NCBI GenBank assembly: GCA_943913645.1
Contig: CALTYZ010000014.1
Coordinates: 1 to 63,292, forward strand
Length of the DNA: 63,292 nt
Direction: 5' to 3'
Source of the DNA: an uncultured Corynebacterium sp.
GTDB taxonomy: Bacteria; Actinomycetota; Actinomycetes; Mycobacteriales; Mycobacteriaceae
In this document: piece after piece, positions 24,069 through 32,773 of the stretch
Numbering within the stretch: position 1 is the stretch's first letter
How the letters are laid out: every line of letters starts with the position of its first letter
Made by a program: the position numbers and the translations under genes
Notes under the pieces: model-generated
The model's input: only the letters and a program-made list of their open reading frames with translations
Databases searched by the model: none
What the model was told of the DNA's origin: nothing

Positions 24069-25589
24069 CTAAAACAACCCGGCCTCTTCCTCTGCGTAGG
24101 AGACGAGCAGGTTCTTCGTCTGCTGGTAGTGGTCGAGCATCATGAGGTGGTTTTCGCGCCCGATGCCGGATTGCTTATATCCACCGAAAGCGGCATGCGC
24201 AGGGTAGGCGTGGTACTGGTTGACCCACACGCGACCAGCCTGAATGGCGCGCCCGGCACGGTAGGCGGTGTTGCCGTTGCGAGACCACACACCGGCACCG
24301 AGTCCGTAGATGGTGTCGTTGGCGACGGCGATGGCCTCATCAAAATCCTTAAAGGTAGTTACAGACAGGACGGGGCCGAAGATCTCCTCCTGGAAGACAC
24401 GCATGTTGTTGGTGCCTTTGAACACGGTGGGTTCGATGTAGAGGCCGTTTTCCAGCCCGGCGATAGTGTTGACGCCGCCGCCGGTAAGTACCTCGGCGCC
24501 TTCTTCTGGGCCGAGTTTGAGGTAGGACTCGATCTTGTTCATTTGCTCGACGGATGCCTGCGCACCCATCTGGACATCGGTGTCGAGCGGGTTGCCGGTT
24601 TTGATTTGCTGGACGCGTTTGACGCCGAGTTCGAGGAATTCGTCAGCGATGGATTCGTGTACCAGGGCGCGGGATGGGCAGGTGCACACTTCGCCTTGGT
24701 TGAGGGCGAACATGGCGAAGCCTTCGAGTGCTTTAGCGCGGAAGGCGTCGTCTGCATCCATGATGTCGGCAAAGTAGAGCACTGGGGATTTGCCGCCGAG
24801 TTCAAGGGTGGCCGGGATGATTTTGTCTGCCACTGCCTGGTTGATTTTTCTGCCTACCTCGGTGGAGCCGGTGAAGGCGATTTTGGCAATCCGGTCAGAG
24901 CCGCTGAGCGCAGCCCCTGCCTCATCACCCATACCGTTGACCACGTTGAGTACTCCGGCTGGGATGAGGTCGCCGATCAAATCCATGACATACAGGATCG
25001 AGGCGGGGGTTTGTTCGGCAGGTTTCAGTACCACTGTGTTGCCGGCCGCAAGGGCCGGCGCGAGCTTCCAGGCTGCCATGAGCAGCGGGAAGTTCCAGGG
25101 GATGATTTGGCCGACGACACCGAGCGGTTCGCGAAAGTGGTAGGCGACGGTGGCGTCGTCAAGCTGGGAAAGGCGCCCTTCTTGCGCGCGGATGGCGCCG
25201 GCGAAGTAGCGGAAGTGATCGATCGCAAGCGGGATGTCGGCGGTGAGTGTTTCTCGTACGGCTTTACCGTTTTCCCAGGTCTCGGCGACGGCAAGCTCCT
25301 CAAGGTGTGCTTCAAGGCGATCGGCGATGCGCAGGAGCACCAAGGAACGCTCTGCAGGTGAGGTCGATCCCCATGCTGGTGCGGCCTGCTCGGCGGCGTC
25401 GATGGCTTTGTTGATGTCAGCGTCGTTGCCGCGCGCGACTTGGCAGAATACCTCGCCGGTGACAGGGGTCATGTTGTCGAAGTATTCGCCGCTTACTGGG
25501 GCGACCCAGTCGCCGCCGATGTAGTTGTCGTAGCGCTGGCGGTATGCAACGTTTGACTCTGGTGTGCCTGGGTTTGGATAGATCGTCAT
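24069..25589 (-). CDS. ald: NAD(P)-dependent aldehyde dehydrogenase
   Basis: Oxidises aldehydes such as acetaldehyde to acids; the family is used in corynebacteria for ethanol catabolism. At 506 residues it has all ALDH landmarks: PWNFPLLMAAWKLAPALAAGN (shown as PWNFPLLMAAWK, NAD pocket with Asn), FTGSTEVGRKI (glycine motif), LELGGKSP (general-base Glu, about residue 265), GEVCTCPSRAL (nucleophile Cys, about 304) and EEIFGPVLSV. The downstream end lacks an obvious terminator other than the nearby inverted repeats. ATG 25589 is the natural family start (MTIYPNPGTP). Confidence 0.93.
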   Translation of the reverse strand: MTIYPNPGTPESNVAYRQRYDNYIGGDWVAPVSGEYFDNMTPVTGEVFCQVARGNDADINKAIDAAEQAAPAWGSTSPAERSLVLLRIADRLEAHLEELAVAETWENGKAVRETLTADIPLAIDHFRYFAGAIRAQEGRLSQLDDATVAYHFREPLGVVGQIIPWNFPLLMAAWKLAPALAAGNTVVLKPAEQTPASILYVMDLIGDLIPAGVLNVVNGMGDEAGAALSGSDRIAKIAFTGSTEVGRKINQAVADKIIPATLELGGKSPVLYFADIMDADDAFRAKALEGFAMFALNQGEVCTCPSRALVHESIADEFLELGVKRVQQIKTGNPLDTDVQMGAQASVEQMNKIESYLKLGPEEGAEVLTGGGVNTIAGLENGLYIEPTVFKGTNNMRVFQEEIFGPVLSVTTFKDFDEAIAVANDTIYGLGAGVWSRNGNTAYRAGRAIQAGRVWVNQYHAYPAHAAFGGYKQSGIGRENHLMMLDHYQQTKNLLVSYAEEEAGLF

Positions 25590-25668
25590 ATTAACGTTTC
25601 CTTCTGGGTTGGTGGTGCGCCCAGGCTACAGCACGACAAGACAGAAGGCAGTGCGCCGACCAGCGTTG

Positions 25669-26979
25669 TTATCGCAGCACGCTGGCAATGAACTGATCAA
25701 GCGCTGGGCGCGCAGCGTAGCCAATGGCTCCTGAAAGCAGCAGGGTGGCAATCGCACCGAGGATGGACACGATCTTGAGCCCGTCCATGCTCAGCGACGA
25801 CCCCTTCGCCACCGACCCGTTCACCGTGTCGGGCGAGGACGACGAACGTCGCCCGGTTGAACCCACCGTTGAACCTGCACCCGGCTCGTTCGCTTCCGCG
25901 CAAGCGGTGAATGCGTCGTTCATCGTGGCAATTGGTGCCAGTACCTGCGGGCCAACGGCATCGATTGCATCCGATCCGGCTGTGGTGAGGTCGGAAACCT
26001 TGTAGCCCAGGAGTGCTTCCACACTGAACTCGACTCCCGATTTCTCCACTGCATCCTTGAACAGGGTGAGGAAGTTGACCTTCTTCAGCTGCGCGTTGAG
26101 TTCTTGTTTGACTGCATCTTGGGCGAGCACGTTTTTCAAAATTTGCTCGGTGTCGATGCCGGCGGCGGCGATTGCGTCGCCAAGCACTTGCTCGGTGTCT
26201 AAGTCAGCGTCGCGCAGCGCTTGTTCAACCATGGCGCTGATCTGCGCCTCCTTGCCGGAGGTCAATTTCTTTACGACGCTTCGAGCATCCAACCCACTGT
26301 CTTTGAGCATCCGCGCGATCAGCTCAGTTGGTTTGCCCAAAAGTGGGATGTAGCTGGGGATGTTTCGCGGGTTGATCTTGAAGTCGACCAGGCCGCGCAG
26401 CTCCTGTGGGGTCGGCTCGACCTGGCTCCAGTCCATGTTTTCCAGCACTTCTTTAAGCGGTAAGGATTTCAGCGCCTTGGCGGTGTCGACGTCTCCGACT
26501 GCTGCCTTGAAGTCGACGGCTTTGACAACGGCGTGAAAGTCCACCTCGCTCAGTGCGGCCTCCAAGTCGACGTTGCTGATGATGTTTTCAATGCCGATGT
26601 TGTTGATCGCCGCCTCAATGCCGAACGGCATGACCAGCTTGGCCACGTCAACGCCGTAGAGCACCCCACCGTGCTCGCGGGCCTGCTGCGGGCTCATGTG
26701 CAACGTATCGGTGCCCTCCCCGAAAAATGGGCGGTTGGCGGCGTCGGTGAAGCTGGTTTGCAGCACCGTATTGTCTGTCTGTGTGGCCATCTCAGTAAAG
26801 AGCGTGCGGTAGGCGGCGTTGACGCGCTGCTGGTCACGTGGGGTGAATGTGATGGTGCAGGTGTCGGCGGTGCGGTCGTAGCGCGTTTGCCAGGCGATAG
26901 CTGGTGGCGTGGCAACGAGCACGGTTGCGGCGGTGGCGAGGACGACGGCACTGGTGCCGACTTTGCGCGGGAGGGACAT
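25669..26979 (-). CDS. Exported surface protein with C-terminal membrane anchor
   Basis: 436 residues, function unknown. A signal peptide (SLPRKVGTSAVVLATAATVLVATPPAIA in outline; core AVVLATAATVLVAT, cleavage after AIA) leads to a domain starting with TADTCTITFTPRDQQRV. The middle is built of loosely repeated helices with Val-Asp/Leu-Asp openings (VDLEAALSEVDFHAVVKAVDF, given as VDLEAAL, VDFHAVV and VDFKAAV), and later LDARSVV, LDTEQVL and IDTEQIL. A Ser-rich spacer (GRRSSSSPD) precedes a C-terminal membrane helix (ILGAIATLLLSGAIGY). So it is exported and held in the membrane with the tail inside. ATG 26979 has GAAAGG upstream. Confidence 0.65.
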   Translation of the reverse strand: MSLPRKVGTSAVVLATAATVLVATPPAIAWQTRYDRTADTCTITFTPRDQQRVNAAYRTLFTEMATQTDNTVLQTSFTDAANRPFFGEGTDTLHMSPQQAREHGGVLYGVDVAKLVMPFGIEAAINNIGIENIISNVDLEAALSEVDFHAVVKAVDFKAAVGDVDTAKALKSLPLKEVLENMDWSQVEPTPQELRGLVDFKINPRNIPSYIPLLGKPTELIARMLKDSGLDARSVVKKLTSGKEAQISAMVEQALRDADLDTEQVLGDAIAAAGIDTEQILKNVLAQDAVKQELNAQLKKVNFLTLFKDAVEKSGVEFSVEALLGYKVSDLTTAGSDAIDAVGPQVLAPIATMNDAFTACAEANEPGAGSTVGSTGRRSSSSPDTVNGSVAKGSSLSMDGLKIVSILGAIATLLLSGAIGYAARPALDQFIASVLR

Positions 26980-27051
26980 AGACAGCCTTTCAGGTTGCAT
27001 ACAGCTCAGAACATATGACATCTGGAAAATATCACAGGATATACACAGCTA

Positions 27052-28518
27052 ATGCTCGGGCAAGCAAATACCACCAGTTCTGGCACAATGGCGCAGGTGG
27101 AGAACAACGAAAAAGATTTCGTCGGTGCGCTGGACACCGCAGTAGACAACGTCCAGATGCTGCCCACACCTGCAGACGCCGCCCAAGACCTTTCAAAAGA
27201 GCCGATTGATCGCGGCGACGTCATCGCCGCTGACGGGCGCGCCGCAGCCGGATGGGCGCTGCGCTTCATCATCATCGTCGCAGCAACCGGGCTCGCGCTG
27301 TACCTGCTGAAGTTCGTCTGGATGGGTCTCTTGCCGATCCTGCTCGCGCTCATCGTCTGCACAGTGCTGTGGCCGCCAGTGCGCTGGCTACGCAACCACA
27401 AGGTCCCAGCGGCGCTGGCAGTGCTGCTGGTGCTCGTCGGGTTTTTCGGCGCGATCATCGGCATTTTCACCGCGATGGCACCGACGGTGCGTCACCAAAG
27501 CGGCCAGCTCTACGAACAGGCACAACAAGGCATCCGCCAAATTCTTGACTGGGTTGAACAGCGCATCGACTCGCAGCTGATCGACGCCGACCAAATCCAA
27601 CAAACCATCGAGCAAGCCACCAACTTCGTGCGCGGGCAGGCCTCACACATCGCCTCCGGAGTGTTTTCCGGCATCGGCATGATCGCCTCAATTGGCACCA
27701 CCTTAGCGCTGACGCTGATCTTGACGTTCTTCTTCCTGAAAGACGGCGACCGGTTCTTGCCCTGGCTGCGCAAATATGCTGGCGTCAAAGCCGGCTGGCA
27801 CCTCACAGAAGTGCTCATGCGCTCCTGGAACACCCTTGCCGGGTTCATCCGCACGCAAGCGATCGTGTCTTTCGTCGACGCCATTTTCATCGGACTCGGC
27901 CTGCTTTTGCTCGGGGTGCCACTGTGGCCGGTACTGGCAGTGATCACTTTCTTCGCTGGATTCATCCCCATCATTGGTGCCTTCACCGCAGGTGCCTTGG
28001 CCGTGATTATTGCGCTGGTATCCAACGGATTCTGGAACGCTGTTTTCGTCCTCATCCTGATCATCGCCGTGCAGCAATTGGAGGGCAATATTTTGCAACC
28101 GGTGCTGCAATCACGCGCAATGGGACTGCACGCAGCCATTGTGCTGCTCTCAGTCGCACTCGGCGGGACCCTCTTCGGCATCATCGGCGCCTTCCTTGCA
28201 GTGCCAGTGGCCGCGGTGATCGCCGTGTGGTTCCGCTACTGGGCGGAAATGGTCTCGTTGCGTGCGGGGCAAATCACCGCTGACGATATTCAAATAGCCA
28301 CCCAGCAAAGCCAAGCCCTGGACTCGCGTGAGGCCTTTTTCGCAGTGCGCAAACACATGATGAACATGGCCCGACGCGACCGCCCTGACACCGAAGCACC
28401 GATCAGCCAACGCCTCGGCTCCACCCGCGTGCCCAACGCCAGTGAGGCCGCCCAGACTGCGGAGCAGACGTCCACCAGTGACGAAAAGCCCCAACGCCCG
28501 CGAAACGACGAGGTGTAG
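27052..28518 (+). CDS. AI-2E family (PerM-like) membrane transporter
   Basis: 488 residues with about eight membrane spans: paired helices after residue 60 (FIIIVAATGLALYLLKF), a 150-residue extracytoplasmic amphipathic region, then the conserved C-terminal bundle with FFAGFIPIIGAFTAG and LEGNILQPVLQSRAMGLHAA, the diagnostic AI-2E/PerM signature (xP-xxxG and EGxxLxP). Long charged N- and C-terminal tails are present; the latter ends in a Pro/Arg/Asp-rich stretch. The substrate is not known; some relatives export autoinducer-2, others act as Na+/H+ antiporters. ATG 27088 is an alternative start. Divergent from the surface-protein gene. Confidence 0.85.
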   Translation: MLGQANTTSSGTMAQVENNEKDFVGALDTAVDNVQMLPTPADAAQDLSKEPIDRGDVIAADGRAAAGWALRFIIIVAATGLALYLLKFVWMGLLPILLALIVCTVLWPPVRWLRNHKVPAALAVLLVLVGFFGAIIGIFTAMAPTVRHQSGQLYEQAQQGIRQILDWVEQRIDSQLIDADQIQQTIEQATNFVRGQASHIASGVFSGIGMIASIGTTLALTLILTFFFLKDGDRFLPWLRKYAGVKAGWHLTEVLMRSWNTLAGFIRTQAIVSFVDAIFIGLGLLLLGVPLWPVLAVITFFAGFIPIIGAFTAGALAVIIALVSNGFWNAVFVLILIIAVQQLEGNILQPVLQSRAMGLHAAIVLLSVALGGTLFGIIGAFLAVPVAAVIAVWFRYWAEMVSLRAGQITADDIQIATQQSQALDSREAFFAVRKHMMNMARRDRPDTEAPISQRLGSTRVPNASEAAQTAEQTSTSDEKPQRPRNDEV

Positions 28519-28628
28519 CTGGGGCCGAACCAGTGCCGAGCAGGGCGGGCGACGTCGATACGCGAAGTTCCCTATGCTGGGCTGCCGGGCCCTCAACATG
28601 GGCCATGACACCGAAGAAAGGAACTCGC

Positions 28629-29153
28629 ATGTCTGATCTTTCTGGCAAGACAATCGCCATCATCGCTACTGACGGCTTCGAGGATTCCGAACTGACGTCT
28701 CCACGTGAAGCTGTGGAAGCCGCTGGCGCCACCGCACACGTCGTATCCACCGAATCCGGTGAAATCGAAGGCAAAAAGGGCACCAAAGTCAACGTTGATG
28801 CCACTACTGCCACCGCATCCGCCGCTGACTACGACGCACTGATTCTGCCCGGCGGCACCGTCAACTCTGACACCATCCGCACCGACGCAGATGCCGTCGC
28901 ACTGGTCAAGGAATTCAACGCCGCATCTAAGCCGATCGGCGTGATCTGCCACGGCGGGTGGATTCTCACCGACGCTGACCTGATCAAGGGTGTGAAACTC
29001 ACCTCCGTGGCCAATGTGAAAACCGACCTGATCAACGCCGGTGCGAATTGGGTTGATGAAGAGGTTGTGGTGGATTCCGGTTTCATCTCCTCGCGCACCC
29101 CAGACGACCTGCCGGCATTCAACGCCGCACTGGTTGAGGAGTTTGCCAAGTAG
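28629..29153 (+). CDS. DJ-1/PfpI family protein (YhbO-like glutamine amidotransferase fold)
   Basis: 174 residues with the class I glutamine-amidotransferase-like fold of PfpI/YhbO. GFEDSEL near residues 16-22 provides the conserved acid, and GVICHGGW carries the nucleophile Cys107 followed by His108. Members act as proteases, deglycases or glyoxalases against methylglyoxal-type damage; the precise activity cannot be deduced. ATG 28629 follows GAAAGGA at 8 bases; the upstream extension is not family-like. Lies 110 bases downstream of the AI-2E gene on the same strand. Confidence 0.92.
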   Translation: MSDLSGKTIAIIATDGFEDSELTSPREAVEAAGATAHVVSTESGEIEGKKGTKVNVDATTATASAADYDALILPGGTVNSDTIRTDADAVALVKEFNAASKPIGVICHGGWILTDADLIKGVKLTSVANVKTDLINAGANWVDEEVVVDSGFISSRTPDDLPAFNAALVEEFAK

Positions 29154-29206
29154 GCCACAGGCAGCGGCTCGCCGCCATTGCCAGCAGGAACGGTGCAAGC
29201 GCTGCC

Positions 29207-29896
29207 CTACCAGGGCAAGCGGAGCCGTTTCCGGCGGGCGATGGCAGCCAGAGCACGCAGTGACGCCGTGAGTGTGTCCGCAACGAGCGCGCTCGTGCGA
29301 TCCAGTGCGGGATCAGTCACTGAATAGTTAATCTCCTTGAGAGTTTTTCTCGTATCAAAAAAACCCATTGCTTTTTGCCCCTCCCGCAGCGCTGTAATGC
29401 CACCCGGTGCTTGTGTGAGCAACGCCAACGTGACGGCCTCATCCCACGATTCATAAACCCCGTTTAACACAGCCTGTTGCAAGCGGGAGCGGAGCTGCTG
29501 GCCCACCGTCGGATCGCATGCTGGGTAAGAAATCCAGCTGAACAACAACACTCGTCTCGGCTCTGGTGCCAGGACCCCTTGGCGGACGAGGCGCTGCGTG
29601 ACCGCTTCTTCTGTCGCAAAGCGTCGATCTTTGAGGAGTCGCTGAAACGTACGCGGCCTGCGTTGCTCAAGTCGTTCTACCCCGTGGCGCAGGAGTGGGT
29701 CGCCAACGTGGGTAGACGGCACAACTGGGCGCACCCGCTTGCCAAGCAAGCCACGATCTTCGATCATGATCAGATTGTGGGCAGCAAGGTCGCACAACAG
29801 CGCGCTGCGCAGCACCTGTTCGCGCAAAGAGACCCGCAAGTGGGGAACGCCTTCAGCTCTGGTGGTCAGCAAAAAAGCCTGCTCGGTGATGAACAT
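29207..29896 (-). CDS. GPP34-like (Golgi phosphoprotein 3 fold) helical protein
   Basis: 229 residues, mostly helical. MFITEQAFLLTTRAEGVP followed by EQVLRSALLCDLAAHNLIMIEDR resembles bacterial GPP34 domains (MLIAEDLLLLxLDDETG, then GALLAELALRGRV), and later TQRLVRQGVLAPEPRRV matches the conserved winged segment. In eukaryotes this fold binds PI4P; its role in actinobacteria is unknown. ATG 29896 is chosen from family similarity, placing the gene 11 bases after the bacteriocin-like gene; the frame stays open upstream, and ATG 29962 would overlap that gene. It may serve as a partner or immunity function, but this is inference from position alone. Confidence 0.55.
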   Translation of the reverse strand: MFITEQAFLLTTRAEGVPHLRVSLREQVLRSALLCDLAAHNLIMIEDRGLLGKRVRPVVPSTHVGDPLLRHGVERLEQRRPRTFQRLLKDRRFATEEAVTQRLVRQGVLAPEPRRVLLFSWISYPACDPTVGQQLRSRLQQAVLNGVYESWDEAVTLALLTQAPGGITALREGQKAMGFFDTRKTLKEINYSVTDPALDRTSALVADTLTASLRALAAIARRKRLRLPW

Positions 29897-29907
29897 GATG
29901 CTTTGTG

Positions 29908-30279
29908 CTAATTCGCGTTGGACCGCGCCAAACGCGAGTCTGAGTGAGCTGGTGGCTGACATGTCTCTGCATAGAACCTGTTCCAGCCGATCATCGACTG
30001 TGCAGTGCTGACGCGGGCGATTTCCCCGGGAGCAACACACTCACTCCAGCGTTTGCGACGCCCGAGCACACCCGTGCGGTGCCACTCATCCGGATGCATG
30101 TACTGCGAGAATGTTCTCCCACCATGAGCACCATATGTCCACTCCCCTCCTTCGTGCGATGTCGTCTGCGAGGGGGTAGAACCAATGACACCCAAGCCGC
30201 AAAGGAGGAAAAGTGCCGTCAGTGCAGTACCGACCCAGGCCTTTGCGAGCTGAGCGGTTTTGCTACTGCGACCTGTCAT
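29908..30279 (-). CDS. Probable lactococcin 972-like bacteriocin precursor
   Basis: 123 residues. An export signal (TAQLAKAWVGTALTALFLLCGLGVIGS in part: core ALTALFLLCGLGVIG) is followed by a mature part EGGEWTYGAHGG, FSQYMHPDEWHRTGV, WSECVAPGEIARVSTAQ and NRFYAETC. The order W-x-(Y/H)G, (Y/F)S-x-Y-H, H, A-x-(V/A)S and FY matches the lactococcin 972 family, whose member begins EGTWQHGYG and inhibits lipid II use. Two cysteines in the mature part could bridge. ATG 30279 follows AAAGGGG. The usual ABC transporter/DUF1430 immunity genes are absent; a GPP34-like gene follows instead. Confidence 0.6.
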   Translation of the reverse strand: MTGRSSKTAQLAKAWVGTALTALFLLCGLGVIGSTPSQTTSHEGGEWTYGAHGGRTFSQYMHPDEWHRTGVLGRRKRWSECVAPGEIARVSTAQSMIGWNRFYAETCQPPAHSDSRLARSNAN

Positions 30280-30368
30280 GTACACCCCTTTAACACTTAC
30301 ACCGAATCTGATGTGAAATATTCACTCTGCTGCAGTAAGCATTACCTCGTTGACTTCACTGCGATTTA

Positions 30369-30389
30369 CAGTGTGTACTACGCACACTG
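30369..30389. promoter_or_regulatory. Palindrome upstream of the bacteriocin-like gene
   Basis: CAGTGTG-N7-CACACTG, a perfect 7-bp inverted repeat in an AT-rich, otherwise empty 200-base stretch, 90 bases before the bacteriocin-like ATG. The spacing is typical of a dimeric repressor operator. A TGTGA-N5-TCACT sequence near 30312 resembles a GlxR box but with one base too few. Confidence 0.45.
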
Positions 30390-30483
30390 GAGTTTCCAAC
30401 AACTGTATCCAAACAGGTTATTGATTCGCCCACAATTCGTGAAAATTGTCTACTGAAATGTACATCCAGAGACGAATTGCCAG

Positions 30484-31467
30484 CTAACCAGCACGCTGCG
30501 GTTCCACCACGACCACAGACGGTGCGATCACCATGCCTCCCCCACCTACGCCCAGACTCCCGCCGTCAGCACACTCTTCACGCTCCGAGGCCGCCTTTGA
30601 GTAGGTGCACGTCTCCACCACACCGCGCCAGCACAGCAGTGCCCCGATGGCGAGGATGAGCACGCGCACAATCCACAACTCATCGTCAAAGCCCACCGCA
30701 GCCAGAACCACCGGAAGGTTCAGCGTCACAATCACCGCACCAACGAACCCGCCAAGCACGATCGGATTGGCACGAGACACCACCCAGGCTGCGATTGGTG
30801 CGGCCACAACCCCGCCGGCGAGAAGCGCACCTACGGCAGCAAGGTTCATCAGCAGCTCGTTCCACATGCCGACGGCGAATCCGGCCGTTGCGGCAGACGT
30901 CACCAAGAATTCTGCAGTGTTAACGGTACCCACAATCCGTCGCGGCTCAGAGCGCCCTGCAGACAGCAGCGCTGAGGTAGTCACCGGACCCCACCCGCCG
31001 CCACCGGTGGCATCCACAAACCCACCGGCTAACCCGAGCACACCGAGAAAGCCTCGCGAGTGTGGTTTCGCCGCCACTTTGCGCTTCGTCAACCCTCGGG
31101 AGAACCGGAGCATCAGGTTGCATCCAATCACGGCCAGAATCAGCGACATGACGGGGCGGGCCAGCTCCATCGACAATCGGGTGAGCAATACCGCGCCTAT
31201 AAACGCACCGACCGAGCCAGGGATGCCGATCGCAGCCACCGTTTTCCAATCCACGTTGCCGAAGCGCCAGTGCGCCACTCCAGAGACCAGCGTGGTGCCC
31301 AACTCGGCGGTATGCACCACCGCAGACGCAGCGGCTGGGGTAAGGCCCGCAAGCATGATGAGCATGGTGGTGGAGGTGACACCGAAGCCCATGCCAAGGC
31401 CGCCGTCTACAAGTTGCGCAGCGAACCCAGCAAGCGCGATCAACAGCAGCGTCTGTGTCGTTTTCAT
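30484..31467 (-). CDS. cysZ: TauE/SafE-family permease (CysZ-like, sulfate uptake)
   Basis: 327 residues with about eight membrane helices in two repeats, starting TLLLIALAGFAAQLVDGGLGMGFG (outline: AAQLVDGGLGMGFGVTS, the first TauE motif) and GLAGGFVDATGGGGWGP (the second). In C. glutamicum a protein of this family ends the cys operon (cysZ) and is linked to sulfate or sulfite transport; the symbol rests on this position. The C-terminal 40 residues are hydrophilic then Gly/Val-rich (LGVGGGGMVIAPSVVVVEP), longer than usual. Gap to cysN is 13 bases. Confidence 0.85.
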   Translation of the reverse strand: MKTTQTLLLIALAGFAAQLVDGGLGMGFGVTSTTMLIMLAGLTPAAASAVVHTAELGTTLVSGVAHWRFGNVDWKTVAAIGIPGSVGAFIGAVLLTRLSMELARPVMSLILAVIGCNLMLRFSRGLTKRKVAAKPHSRGFLGVLGLAGGFVDATGGGGWGPVTTSALLSAGRSEPRRIVGTVNTAEFLVTSAATAGFAVGMWNELLMNLAAVGALLAGGVVAAPIAAWVVSRANPIVLGGFVGAVIVTLNLPVVLAAVGFDDELWIVRVLILAIGALLCWRGVVETCTYSKAASEREECADGGSLGVGGGGMVIAPSVVVVEPQRAG

Positions 31468-31480
31468 CGCAAACGGGTGC

Positions 31481-32773
31481 CTACAAACCCTGCGGCAAGT
31501 GTGTCACCACTGGCTTGATCAAGGAGCAAGAAATTACCAACAGCCCCGCGCGCGCCGCATACGACTCCACCGGCAGCTCCTGGGCGGACTGGATGTGAAC
31601 ATGCGCAATCTCATTGAGCCCAACACTCATCCCTGCTTCACCCACACGGTCTGCTTCGGGGCCGTCAATATCGACAATCCGGTCCACACCCGCCACCCGC
31701 GCCCGAACCAGTGCGGTCCCGTAGCGCAACTTCACCGCCTTGCCAGTGGTCAGCGGGGTGTCTGTTAAACCGACCACGGTGGCAGCGAACTCGCGCACCG
31801 CCTCCGGCCTCCTGCCCGCTGTCAGCAGGTCCCCGCGAGCAAGGTCGATGTCTGCATCAAGACGCAGCGCTACCGAATCACCGGCGTCTGCACGCTGAGC
31901 AGCGCCGAGCCCATCTGCCGTGTCAATCGCTGTCACTGTAGCCGTGCGCCCACCCGGCGCGGTGATCGTCTCCCCGAGTCCAATCGCTCCGGCGCTGACA
32001 CGACCAGCGTAGGCGCGGTAGTCGCTGCTGTGCTCGCGCAGCACATATTGGATGTGAAGGCGAAAATCTAAGTCCAGGGCGCGCCCGGCGTGCACCGGAA
32101 TGGATTCGAGCAACTCGAGCACGCTCGGCCCGCTATACCAGCTGGTACCCGGTGCTTCACCGGCGGGCACAGCTGATTGATCGGTGACGTTCTCACCGGT
32201 TTTCGCCGAGATCGGCACGGCGTGTGCGTCGCTGATGCCAAGCTGGGCGCAGCGAGTTGCGAACTCGGTGCGGATTGCGGTGAAGACATCTTCGGAGTAG
32301 TCCACCAAGTCCATCTTGTTCACCGCCAAAATGACGGTGCGGATTCCCAGCAGCGATGCCACCGTCAGGTGACGCAGGGTTTGCTCCACCACCCCGTTTC
32401 GCGCATCCACCAGCAGCACCACGACCTGTGAGGTGGACATGCCGGTGACAGTGTTGCGGGTGTACTGCACATGCCCGGGTGTGTCCGCCAGGATGAACGT
32501 GCGCGTCGGAGTAGCAAAATACCGGTAGGCCACATCGATGGTGATGCCTTGTTCGCGTTCGGCACGCAAGCCGTCAACAAGCAAGCTCAAATCAAGCCCC
32601 GAAAAGCCGCGCTGTGCGGAGGTGTGTTCAACAGCGGCAAGCTGGTCAGCGAGCACGGATTTCGTGTCGTGGAGGAGACGGCCAACGAAGGTAGATTTGC
32701 CATCATCCACGCTGCCGGCGGTGCACAGCCGCAGCGTGGCGCGATCTTCAAACACGTGGTCGTTCGCGGTCAT
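31481..32773 (-). CDS. cysN: Sulfate adenylyltransferase subunit 1 (GTPase)
   Basis: With CysD makes APS from sulfate and ATP, driven by GTP hydrolysis. 430 residues with EF-Tu-like motifs: G1 GSVDDGKST (20-28), G2 in REQGITIDVAYRYF, G3 DTPGHVQYT, G4 NKMDLVD, then two beta-barrels. No APS kinase (CysC) domain is fused, as expected for APS-reducing bacteria. Start touches the cysD stop (TGATG). Confidence 0.95.
   Translation of the reverse strand: MTANDHVFEDRATLRLCTAGSVDDGKSTFVGRLLHDTKSVLADQLAAVEHTSAQRGFSGLDLSLLVDGLRAEREQGITIDVAYRYFATPTRTFILADTPGHVQYTRNTVTGMSTSQVVVLLVDARNGVVEQTLRHLTVASLLGIRTVILAVNKMDLVDYSEDVFTAIRTEFATRCAQLGISDAHAVPISAKTGENVTDQSAVPAGEAPGTSWYSGPSVLELLESIPVHAGRALDLDFRLHIQYVLREHSSDYRAYAGRVSAGAIGLGETITAPGGRTATVTAIDTADGLGAAQRADAGDSVALRLDADIDLARGDLLTAGRRPEAVREFAATVVGLTDTPLTTGKAVKLRYGTALVRARVAGVDRIVDIDGPEADRVGEAGMSVGLNEIAHVHIQSAQELPVESYAARAGLLVISCSLIKPVVTHLPQGL

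Noticed and set aside
23907..25361. 484-codon plus-strand frame opposite ald
   Set aside because: No ribosome site and no family similarity; the minus strand encodes a complete aldehyde dehydrogenase.
30307..30325. GlxR site before the bacteriocin-like gene
   Set aside because: TGTGA and TCACT have only 5 bases between them instead of 6, and the last base does not match; kept only as a remark.
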